DNA from: Oxyruncus cristatus
Lineage: Eukaryota; Chordata; Aves; Passeriformes; Cotingidae
NCBI GenBank assembly: GCA_013399855.1
Contig: VXAY01004337.1
Location: 1,506,298-1,570,297, forward strand
Length of the DNA stretch: 64,000 nt
Direction: 5' to 3'
A program made the position numbers and the translations under genes. Below are positions 24,501-34,010 of the stretch, in pieces. The notes under the pieces are model-generated. The model was given only the letters and a program-made list of their open reading frames with translations, was not told the origin of the DNA and did no database searches. The stretch's first letter is position 1. Every line of letters starts with the position of its first letter.

Positions 24501-27500
24501 AGTTGTTTAGGCTGGAAAAGACCTTGAAGATCTTCGAGTTCAGCCATTAACACAGCACTGCCATGTTCACCACTACACCATATCCCTAAATGCCACATCT
24601 ACACGTCTTTTAAATACCTCCAGGGATGATGATTCAACCACTATCCTGGGCAGCCTGTTCCAATGCTTGACTGCCCTTTTGTTGAAGAAATTTTTCCTAA
24701 TATCCAATCCGAATCTCCCATGGCACAACTTGAGGCCATCACCTCTTGTCTGAATACTTGATACTTGGCAGAAGAGAGCAACCCCCACTGTGCTAAACTT
24801 CCTGTAAGGTAGCTGTAGAGTGATAAGGTCTGCCCTGAGCCTCCTTTTCTCCAGGCTAAACAATCTCAGCTCCCTTAGCCACTGGACAGCTTTCCAGCCA
24901 TGAGATTTTGTATTGTAATTGTAATTTGTGTTATAAATGTAATTTGTAAAATGTAATGTAAATTTTAATTTATATTGTGATCTGTTACTATCAGTTATTT
25001 GAGTGCTGCAAGAACATGCAGAAAGTTCTGTTCATTCACAACTGCTGCTAATGAAAAAGCTGCTGTTGGGAAAAATTACTTTTTAAATAGGAAATTTTTC
25101 AGATGAAAACCCACCCTTTTTTTTTCCTTTTCCTGGAATATTTTTTTTATGAAGACAGTAAAATTACTTCAGCCGGGTTTATGAAGTTCAAGGATCCTTA
25201 ACGATAATGTTTACTGTTTGTTATACTAGAATTTTTTTCTAGGGATATCAGAGCTCAGAAAAGGGAAGGTTTTGTTGTACAGTTTGGTTGTGTTTTCTCA
25301 TGGGGTTTTTTGGTTGGGTTTTTTGGGGAGTTTTTTGGGGGGCTGAGGGGATTGTTGGCTGCTTGTTTGTTTCCCCTTTCTTGCTACAGTTTATTGTATT
25401 GTTTTTTTTAAAAAGTAGTCCAAGTCTTTGAAGAAAAGCCCCAAATGCCTTAATCCTTTTGCAGGTTAAGAAGCAGCAGCTGACTGATGGGGTGTCATGG
25501 ATGAATGTTTCCATAGCTTTCTGGCACCTCTGCTAAATATAGGCAACTTCAGTTTTGTGACCTTTCAGCTTGTGAGGAACAAGCCTTTTCTTCAGCTGCT
25601 TCATGTATGTGCTTGCTGCTTTGGCAATTTATGTTTCTTCTTTCTTCCTTGCTTAAGCCTCTGGAGAAGTGCAGTGACTGGAAGGGGTGCTCTTTTTTAC
25701 CCTGTGCTACTTCTGCCCTTCTAACTGCTGTGAGTTGATCTTATTACAGAGTTGGGGGTTGTTTTGTTTTTTGTTTGGATTCCATTTTGCAATTTGTAGT
25801 GTGAATAGTTCAATAAATTCAATTGGTCTTATTAATAGTGCTGCAACTTCCAGGTAAAACTTAGATGAAGAGACATCTAAGATTACCTTCAGTCTTTATT
25901 TTGCTGTGACATGTGGAGACCATTCATAACCACCCAGGCACTAGAACAGCTTCTCTAGGCTAGAGAGTACATGATTGAATGGGTGTTCTCACAGTTGTTC
26001 ATAGTTTTTTTTTGCTTGGTTATGCCAAAGGAATAGTTTATTTCTCTCTTGAAGCTTGACAGTTGCAGTAAAACTTTCTTCTGTTGTGCTCTTTGTGATG
26101 TATCCAAAAAATGACCACTCTTTGGACTTGACTCTAGTTGAAAAGAAGCTCAGATTTCTTCCTTTTAGAAACTGAGCTTTAAATATGAAACCAGTTGGTG
26201 GATCATGCCTTGACTAGTGTTTGGCCTTTTGTAGTGGTCTTATATTTAGCAGTTCTAACCCCAAGTGATCTGTTCTAACTTACAGCTGTGTTCATTTTGT
26301 TAAGGTTTGGTGAGCAAGGGGAAGTTAGAAATATAACTTTCTAGTAAGTGTTAGGTGTTGTATCAGGCTATGTGGTTTTCTTACAGTTCCATTAAGGGGA
26401 TCAGAAAATGAGGATTACAGAAATATTAAGTGATTTTAAAATGTTTCCAAGTGCTACAAGTTTAAAACCCAGTTGATTCATGCTGTAATTCATCCCACTG
26501 AGTATTTTATGAAAGCATTAAGGTCTCTGAGGTGAGCCTCGTTTGTCAGCGTTGGGATTTTTTTTACGGAAAGTAAAAGCTGGAGATCAAGTGGAAACAC
26601 AACACATATATTATTCTAGCAGTAATAAGTGTTCTGGTTTTCTTCCAAGACAAGAATAAGAGTATTAGTATTCCTCTGGCACATGAATTTGTAATGGTTG
26701 ACGTAGTATTAGATAATAGGTATAAAAAACTGCTTTTGTTAGTTCTGAGCAGAGATTTAGACTATAAGAATCATGCTGTGATCCAGTACAAGTTGATCAG
26801 AGATAACTATACTCTATTGTCCTTCCTAAAGCCAAAACATAAGTGCAACATAATTGGTCTCTTATAAGAAAGTGGGGGGTTTTATGTGTGAATGCATGCA
26901 CACACAATAAAAAATATGGATGGATCTTGGCCGTCAGTTCTTGATTTATTTAGAGCAATCGATTTTGAAATTGAGCAATTTCTAACAAAACTCGTACATA
27001 ATTTGTTATTTGAATTATGTATAAATAGCTTTCAAGGCAGTCCAAATAGCAGTTTGCCTTTGGATACTAAAGAGATATTAGTCTGTTACAAGACCTAATT
27101 ATTGTACTGGTTTGGAAAATTATTTTTTCTTTTTTTCCCCCCTACTTCTCCCCCAGTGCAAATATCTTATTAACTGATACATACATACCCAAAATTTCTG
27201 ACTTTGGCCTTGCAAGAGCATCTGTAACATTCACACGGACAGTCATGACTGAAAGAATCGTTGGAACAGCAGCCTATATGGCACCTGAAGCTCTGCGAGG
27301 AGAGATAACACCTAAGTCCGATGTCTTCAGTTTTGGAGTAGTAAGTAGAATGTAGAAAGCAGTATATGACTTTTTTTGTAAATTATGAAAGCATAAAAAA
27401 TCAAGAATATCTGAAATTAAATAATCTACTCTGAGCTATACTTCTCCTTTTTCCCAATAGATGTTTTCTTAAGAAAGTGTTTCTAAACTTTGATTGTTTT

Positions 27501-30136
27501 AAAATCATTTGAATATGTTGATTTTTCTATGTGAAAGACCAAAGTAAAATAATATTCCAGGTTCTGGCTAAGTGTAGTTTGAAGTGATGTGGAACATTGT
27601 TTCTACTTGCGTAGTATTGCACAGAAGTGTAACTCAGGCTGAAAAAGAAAATCAAGAAAATGGTTCAAAATTATTGTGTTTTACTATATTTCAGCACCAA
27701 AAGTATAATGTCCATGTGGGATTTGACTTAGACTTGAGGACAGAAAAGACATGAGCTTAATATTTGTAAGAAATGTAAATGAATTAATGGATATCCGTAA
27801 GATAATGAATCCAATAGATCCAAGACCCTGATGACTCTTGACCACTTACTTGATGGCATTTAGTTTCATGGGAAGATATGCCAGACACTGTGTCTGAATA
27901 GTTTGGAAATCCTTTCATTTTGCTTTGAAGGAGCTCCATATAGGGTGAGAAGAACTTGTGTTTGAAATACATAAGCCAAACTGCTAATAACAGTTATTGA
28001 AAATAAAGGTAGGAACAACAGCAACATCAATTAATGATGTAGATGACTGTATCTTTGGACAAACAGAGATCCTGGGAGCATTTGTTTGAAAGTCCGGGGG
28101 TCATGCTACTTCTTGCAAATGATACATATGCTAAGGATTATTTTATGCTTCATTTTCTCTTTGGCTTTTCGTTCCTTTTAGGTCTTACTAGAAATAATAA
28201 CGGGTCGTCCTCCAGTAGATGAAAACCGAGAGCCACAGTTACTAGTATGTTCTTTTTGCCTTCTCTTCCCCTCCCCCTGCTGCAGAATCACTTTATATGA
28301 AATCAGTCAGTTAACAGGTTCTGAGACAATCAAATTAGTCATCACAATATGTAGTTGTGAAAACAGCACTTACGTCAATAAGCTGTTTGTCTTAGAGGTG
28401 AGTCTGAAACTTTTATCTCTTGGCTGGTAGATTGTTCACCCGTCAAGGTTGTCGTCTTCCAATCTGACATGGGAATTCTTTGGTTTGGTACTGTTTCTTA
28501 TTGTAATAACATTGTGCTTTATTAGCATACTCCCAGATACCCTGATAATTCCTCATTCCCTTGAACATTGTGAACTATTCATCTCAGTTGTTTCTTTATG
28601 GTTCTGTATCAGTTTCCATCTTCTTCAGCTTGACTATTGATTTGCAAATACCTTGTGTTTTTAACCCTAGTTAGTGAAGTTTGAAATGTAAGGACTTTTT
28701 TGCAAAGTGGTGGGGGGGTTGAATTTCCTCTTCTTTTTTACTACTGAGGAAACTAATGTCTCAGCTTACTCGAATTAAAAATCTTACAAGGCTCTTCATA
28801 ATTTAGTCTTTCATGTAGTTTAAAATTATGTTCTGAACTCTTTAATCCAAGGTTTTCCTAAAATACTTTTTACTAATTTATTTACTAAATATGAAATAGC
28901 ATCGAGGTCTGGATTCATTTTGTTCTGTTTGATAGCAGGTCACTTTCTTACACAGCTTTAGGAATACCTGTGTATTATTAATAGCTTTTTTTTTAATCCT
29001 TCTAAGGAGTAGCATAATAGTTATCCTGTTGAGCTTGTAAAGACCTTGGAGAACTCAGTTTTTTTGAAGCAGGCTTTTTCAGAGATAGGATCTAAAAAGG
29101 AATATGAAGTATGATTTGACTAGTACAGTTTATCTTTGTAATGTACTTTTGGCAGCATAAAGAGAATGGCCAGTGTAAGATCATATGGCAAACCCTGCTT
29201 TGAAAATTTTGAGGTAGTTGAATGTTGGTCAGCGATTTCAGACTGACCCATAGAGGAAGGCAGAAGACCTCCCTCTACTCATTGCCTCTTATTTCTTACT
29301 GTTCAAGGAAGCGTAAAAGAACTATGTGTTACTACAGATACCACATTTCAAGTGTGTTGGAACTGGAGACTTCTGGACTATAAACCTGTAAGATTTAAAA
29401 TTTGATTGCAGTCTAGAAGTTTCCTTTTAGACTAGATACAGCAGCCATTGAGACTAGAAACAGAAGGCACTTATAAAATGAGGCTTAATAAAAAAAAAAG
29501 TTTTTTTTTTAAAAAGAGGCTTTATAAAAGTGACAAAAAAAGAGAAATTATACAAACTTAAGCTTGCATGTTTCTGAGTAAACATAAGTAAGTTGATCAT
29601 GGTTTGCTTAAAAAAGAGCCAACACTAGGAAACTTAGCCTTGAACTGGGAGAAAATAAAAGCTGTATAATGCAGCTTAAAGAAAATGATGTTGCTTTATG
29701 ATGTGTTAATGAAAATAATATATAATAAAATAAATTATAAATAAAAAATTTATAGTTCATTTATATTTTTATAGGCTGTTCAGATCCTTACAATGTTATC
29801 TGCTCATTGGTTCAAACTCTCTTGTAGTTAAGTATAAAAGATGAAATTGAGGATGAGGAAGCAACTATTGAGGATTACGTTGATGAAAAGATGAGTGACT
29901 GGGATGTACCTTCAGTTCAGAAAATGTATTCCATTGCTGATCGGTGTCTGAATGACAAAAAAAACAGGAGGCCAGACATTAAGATGGTATGTAGTCTTTC
30001 AGATAAATGGCTTATTTTCACTGTGTGTGTGTGTGTGTGTGTGGTTTGTCCTCACGTGTGGTTACATTATCAGTTGTTTATATTTCTGTCTGTTCTCTTG
30101 CAGGTCCAACAGCATCTCCAAGAGATTAAAACTTGA
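18340..30136 (+). CDS. IRAK4: IRAK4, interleukin-1 receptor-associated kinase 4 (11 coding exons, 464 aa)
   Basis: This serine/threonine kinase is recruited by MyD88 through death domains into the Myddosome below Toll-like and IL-1 receptors, and it phosphorylates IRAK1/2. Exons: 18340-18500, 19471-19616, 19921-20118, 20872-21032, 21677-21741, 21992-22106, 24149-24258, 27157-27340, 28182-28244, 29828-29986, 30104-30136. They total 1395 bases in continuous phase, 464 aa (human 460). The death domain spans about residues 1-105. A divergent Ser/Gln-rich linker (103-168) follows. The kinase domain shows GEGGFGVV (198-205), VAVKK (Lys218), tyrosine gatekeeper Tyr267, HRD (Asp316), DFG (Asp334), activation loop TVMTER (347-352) and APEAL. 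Human Ser346 is Glu351 here. The short C-terminus ends LQEIKT. All introns are GT-AG. Confidence 0.96.
19471..19616 (+). CDS. IRAK4: IRAK4 coding exon 2 (death domain end)
   Basis: Acceptor CTTTTAAG, donor CCAG|GTAACT. It encodes [27 protein letters not shown]...[16 protein letters not shown], nearly identical in pattern to human. Confidence 0.95.
19921..20118 (+). CDS. IRAK4: IRAK4 coding exon 3 (linker)
   Basis: Acceptor CATTTTCAG, donor ACACAG|GTAGGC, phase 1-1. It encodes the poorly conserved Gln/Ser/Pro-rich linker between death and kinase domains, beginning [18 protein letters not shown]. It is assigned by position, phase and splice sites rather than by similarity. Confidence 0.85.
20872..21032 (+). 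CDS. IRAK4: IRAK4 coding exon 4 (glycine loop, catalytic Lys)
   Basis: Acceptor GTCTTTCAG, donor GCT|GTGAGT. It encodes [36 protein letters not shown] and NVAVKKLVA. Contains the ATP-binding glycine loop and the VAVKK lysine. Confidence 0.96.
21677..21741 (+). CDS. IRAK4: IRAK4 coding exon 5
   Basis: Acceptor TTTTTGTAG, donor CAAA|GTGAGT. It encodes [22 protein letters not shown] (split codon), the helix C region with the conserved FxQEI glutamate. Confidence 0.94.
21992..22106 (+). CDS. IRAK4: IRAK4 coding exon 6 (gatekeeper tyrosine)
   Basis: Acceptor TGCTCTAG, donor CTG|GTAAGT. It encodes [16 protein letters not shown], then [19 protein letters not shown]. The Tyr gatekeeper characteristic of the IRAK family is at about residue 267. 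Confidence 0.96.
24079..24100. repeat. (AT)11 microsatellite in IRAK4 intron 6
   Basis: An uninterrupted AT dinucleotide run about 48 bases upstream of IRAK4 exon 7. Confidence 0.9.
24149..24258 (+). CDS. IRAK4: IRAK4 coding exon 7 (catalytic loop HRD)
   Basis: Acceptor TTAATCAAG, donor AAAAG|GTAAGA. It encodes [33 protein letters not shown], ending in a split serine codon. Confidence 0.95.
24490..24895 (-). mobile_element. CR1 LINE 3' fragment in IRAK4 intron 7
   Basis: The plus strand begins 'agaaccatagagttgtttaggctgg', the antisense CR1 3' end. The minus-strand frame at 24573-24863 is the C-terminus of the CR1 reverse-transcriptase ORF ([30 protein letters not shown]) with few disruptions, so this is a relatively young copy. 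It lies in antisense to IRAK4. Confidence 0.88.
27157..27340 (+). CDS. IRAK4: IRAK4 coding exon 8 (DFG and activation loop)
   Basis: Acceptor CTCCCCCAG, donor GTA|GTAAGT. It encodes [19 protein letters not shown], the activation loop [20 protein letters not shown] and [13 protein letters not shown]. Both activation-loop threonines equivalent to human Thr342 and Thr345 are present; the Ser346 position is Glu. Confidence 0.96.
28182..28244 (+). CDS. IRAK4: IRAK4 coding exon 9
   Basis: A 21-codon phase 0-0 exon, [21 protein letters not shown] without its final residue, between CCTTTTAG and GTATGT. It encodes the kinase helix F region. Skipping it would keep the frame but remove part of the kinase core. 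Confidence 0.94.
29828..29986 (+). CDS. IRAK4: IRAK4 coding exon 10
   Basis: Acceptor CTCTTGTAG, donor ATG|GTATGT. It encodes [30 protein letters not shown] and KNRRPDIKM, the C-lobe with the conserved RPDI motif. Confidence 0.95.
30022..30043 (+). repeat. (TG)11 run in the 117-bp last IRAK4 intron
   Basis: Eleven uninterrupted TG units, starting 36 bases inside intron 10 (29987-30103). In the transcript this is a UG repeat, a known binding class for TDP-43 and CELF proteins. Confidence 0.9.
30104..30136 (+). CDS. IRAK4: IRAK4 coding exon 11 (terminal)
   Basis: Acceptor CTCTTGCAG, then [10 protein letters not shown] and TGA at 30134-30136. It matches the human C-terminal KKVQQLLQEM pattern. 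Confidence 0.93.
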   Translation, partial: VQQHLQEIKT

Positions 30137-31560
30137 TATGTGTTTCTTCTGATACACAAATGTTTTTATAATGGAGTAGACACCAGTAGCAAATATTTAA
30201 TTAGCAATTAATGTGGCATTATCAGCTTTTCTGCTTTCCAGAACATTCTGGACACATGTAAGATTGTGCTGTTGGCCTGTCCTCTTTCTGTTAACTGAGC
30301 AGCCCTTTCACATATCCTTAGCCATTGGGCCCTTAAGAGGAGAACTTCTCTGTTAACAAATTGCATCATCTTCTCCACAGCTTTTGAAATGCACTTCCAT
30401 ATTGGAATCCATTTGATTCTTTTTATTTCCAAGTTTCAGGTATGTCTGCTGCAAAGGCATATGACTGTAACAGGGCAGAAAGTTTTTTTTCTGCAAATTG
30501 TTTTCTTGATCTGGTGCACTAGGCGTTCTTCTATTGAAGACAAAACCATATAATAGCTGTAAATGGGACTTAATGTTGTCTGTTTGGGAAAAGACAATAG
30601 CGTTACCCATTTAGAACAAAATTCTATTTAGGATTTTAACTTGAGAGTTCATATTAGCGTGAATGGTCTGGTAGTGTTAGTGAATGTAACTGTATTTCAA
30701 AAAGTCTTCTTGGCATTAGAATTTAGTCAAATAAATGCTGCAAGACATTTTCTAGGTTGTTTTTTGATTTCAAGGATTACTGAGCAAAATAATTATCTTG
30801 CAGTGCAAATGTATTTGCACTTGCAAATGCTTTCTTACAGTGAACTCTGTGATGACAAACCATTCCATTTTTATTCATAGGAAGACTCTTTGCTACTTTG
30901 ACTATTTTAGGAGAGGATTGAGTATTTCAGTACTTTACGAGAGGATTCCCTATGGATTATAAAAACAGCTAATTTCTTTTGTTAAAGTGGTTGGAATTAT
31001 GCTGTTAAGACCAATTCTGCATTTTCCTTAGTCAAATAATTAAGCTATTTTTAATATACATATGTATGTATATTATTAAATATTAAAATACACTTCTAAA
31101 AATATAACATGGAAAGCTTTTTGAAATAGGAGCATGGACAGATCAAAGCAGACTAAAAATGGAATGAAAGTGACTAGTAAGATTCCAGGTACTTTGGACC
31201 AAGTATGAAAATGCTACCATTGAAATGAAAGATATTATTTTATATAAACGCATTTTGCGCCTCATGAACTTTCTTGACAGCTCAGGGATAGGAAAATAAT
31301 CTGGCCTACAATTAAATTTGAAATTTCATGATTATCAAAGATGTGACTGTATTCTGGAATATATATACCTCTTTGTAGAAAGCATTTGATCTCTAATGTA
31401 TTTATATCATGAGATTTCTGGCTATTAACTCATTTTGTATTGCCTTTTCAAACTGATAGTTTAATGTGGAAAAAAGGATTCACCTAAGCTGCTTCTAGCA
31501 CTATTGAATATAAACTGTAAAAAACTGTTAACATAAATAAAAACTCTGCTTTATCTCTGG
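30137..31560 (+). other. IRAK4: IRAK4 3' UTR (inferred)
   Basis: About 1.4 kb of AT-rich sequence without a gene. AATAAA signals lie at 30730-30735 and 31536-31541; the second is followed by a plausible cleavage zone and then by a probable LTR, so I take it as the main end. Both positions are inferred from hexamers only. Confidence 0.5.
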
Positions 31561-31628
31561 AGGTGATTCTTTCTGCTGTTAAAACTTTGAGCCTTGGAAT
31601 AATCATCATATTCTGTTGCTTGCATTTC

Positions 31629-31962
31629 TGTTAATAACGTGGAGAATTAAGGCACGGACTCCTAATGCAGTGAGCAAGAGAAGACGTTTATTGATACAGC
31701 AAGCTTCCGTTTTATACCCTTTTTCGGTGTCTTGATTTTTATGCCATCCTATTTTTGTACATTGGCAATTACTATAGATTTGCATGCTTCGTTTACACAG
31801 ATGGGCAATTCAGTTCCTTATGTCCTTTGATACAGCAGTTTCTCATTCTCCTGTCAGGTCTCGGTCTACCGCTCCCATGGTTTCATTCCAACAAGGGCCA
31901 ACAGGTCACAGTCTCTGTCTTCCGTCTGAGGAGCTTCAGCCAGAGCTTCAGCTACAGTAACA
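31629..31962 (-). mobile_element. Probable short retroviral LTR downstream of IRAK4
   Basis: Read on the minus strand it starts TGTTACTG and ends TTAACA. It carries TATAAA (31716-31711) followed about 20 bases later by AATAAA (31692-31687) and a short terminal segment. This spacing gives a very short R region, as in alpha/beta-retrovirus-like avian LTRs. No target-site duplication was found, so the exact ends are uncertain. No internal viral sequence is present. Confidence 0.5.
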
Positions 31963-34010
31963 TTATGCTAACCTGACTGAATGGAATAAAGCTGTACAGC
32001 TCTGCACCAGGGCTTGTGGAGAAAAAAGCTGCTATAAAGCTAAATCACTATAAAATCTGCTGAAGCCATTTTTCAGTTTTAAACATCTCCAGCTGGTATG
32101 CGAAGGTTTCTTACTAGATCACGTCTGCTTTTACTATTGCCTGGAGCTGGAATACCTCTGTAGTGTTGTCCTGAAGTGTGTTTGCTGTAGTAACTCCTTG
32201 GTCAGCTCTGTTCACCTCTGGTGAGGAATGAAAATGTGAGGTGTTAATTAGGTAGAACTAATTAGCTTATGTGGCAACTGTTTTTATTTTTTTAAATACA
32301 CATGGGGCAAGGAGAAGGAACTTCCCTTTCCCACCCTGGTTTTTTTTTTTTTGAGGTCTTCATACAGTAAAGTCAGCACCTATAGACAACTAACAGGGGA
32401 TAAGAGTAGTTGACTTTTGTTTCCTTTGTTCCCGGCAAAAACATTAGATTATCCTAGAATCCATAATTCTGTTTGTTAACTACTATAGTAAAGCTTTCTA
32501 GGACACAAATCAGTAACTTGAGTCATTCCAGCTATTTGTGAGTAATGGGATGATCTAGTTTCATAGAACTGGAGGTGAGAGAAGTTTGGTACAGTTGGGT
32601 ACAGCTCCATATGGGAGGTGTTCCTGGGAGAGAGAGAGAGGGCTATTATGACTTGCCTATATCCTTTCTCAGGGGGGAAAGTGCTGTGGAGGGCATCGGA
32701 GGATCACTGCCCTCGGTGAAAGAGCCAACCTTTTGCACATTAAGGATCTGGAGAACAGTAACATAAAATGAGTTAGTCACCCCTAGAAGGACATGAATGA
32801 ATGAATGAATGAATGAAAAAAAGCAAGAGTCATTTATTGGAATTCCAGGTAAGAGTTCAGAAAACAATAGCAAGATGAAAGCAAATGCTAAGGATCCAAA
32901 GAAAGTTGCCTTTCTTAAATAGAATCTCGTAGGAAGGGCAACAGTTCTCCCCTTAGTTAGAGGAGGAGGTAACAGAATGGCTGTTGTGAGCTAGACCAGA
33001 GTTGTCTGTGCAGCTCTGGGGCCAGAATGTGAGCCATCAGTGGCTGCTGAGGAACAAAGGCAAGGACAAGATCCGTATGCAGAGATACTGCTTTGGAATA
33101 CGATGGCTTTATACAATTTGCAGCTCATTAACTTTGAAAGGGAAGCAAGGTCTTTTAAGGACTATTAAATTTTCTTTGATCGGTTAGTCCAATTGCCTTT
33201 TGAGCCAACACACCTTTTACCAGACACAATGCTTCCTGTTACTGACATGGGAAGTGCCTCATCTTCATATGTGGGTGGGCCAGCTGGCAGTTTATTTACC
33301 ACCCACTGACTAAAAGGCGAATAAAGCTGCTTCTGTTTCTCCTGGTCACATAGAGGCCTAGCCTATTCCTTCATCTTGCCTTGTACCTGCTCCTCTTACA
33401 GCTCTGGTTCTACATAGCATTTTGCATTAAAATTATTCTCTGAAATCCTAGTTCAGCACTTCTTTAAATGTCCTTCTTTCAATTGCAAAATTGCTGTATC
33501 ACAGATTTCCCCATGGGGATGTGTTGGCAGGATAGTTAAAAGCCAAACCACTAGATGCTCTTTTCAGCTTGAATTTTCAGGACAATAGGAGGTCTTCAAA
33601 TTATTTTCAGTTTAGACAAAAAAAAAGTTAATGGAACAGTTTCAGTTTGAGCAGTTTCATTATAGTAGCTCATGCTGAGCAAGTAACAACAGAACTGTTA
33701 AATCACCACTTCAGCATTTTAAAAGGACAGAAGAACTTTCTGAAGGGGCTTATTATTGAAAGCATGAAAACCTCAAGTGATGAACACAGCTGAATACTGC
33801 TGTGGAGCCCTCTGTGCTGCTTCCATAAGGCAACAGGAAAGTAGTTGTTCCTAATGTGGTGATTTTTCTCCAATAGCAGGAATTCTCTTTCTGCTCATCT
33901 CCTTTCTTAAACCTCGCAATCACTTTCTAGTCCCATGGGAACTGCCTTTTGCACATTCTGATGTTAGAATATAGATCTTTGTTAAAGACACCATGAAGTG
34001 ATTCAGACAA
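31963..34010. other. Intergenic between IRAK4 and TWF1 3' ends
   Basis: The two genes are tail to tail. I recognise only a (TGAA)6 microsatellite at about 32793-32816 and T-rich runs. The stretch 33180-33400 has a moderately GC-balanced texture with an AATAAA ('cgaataaagctg') and may be another old LTR, but I could not support that. Confidence 0.45.
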
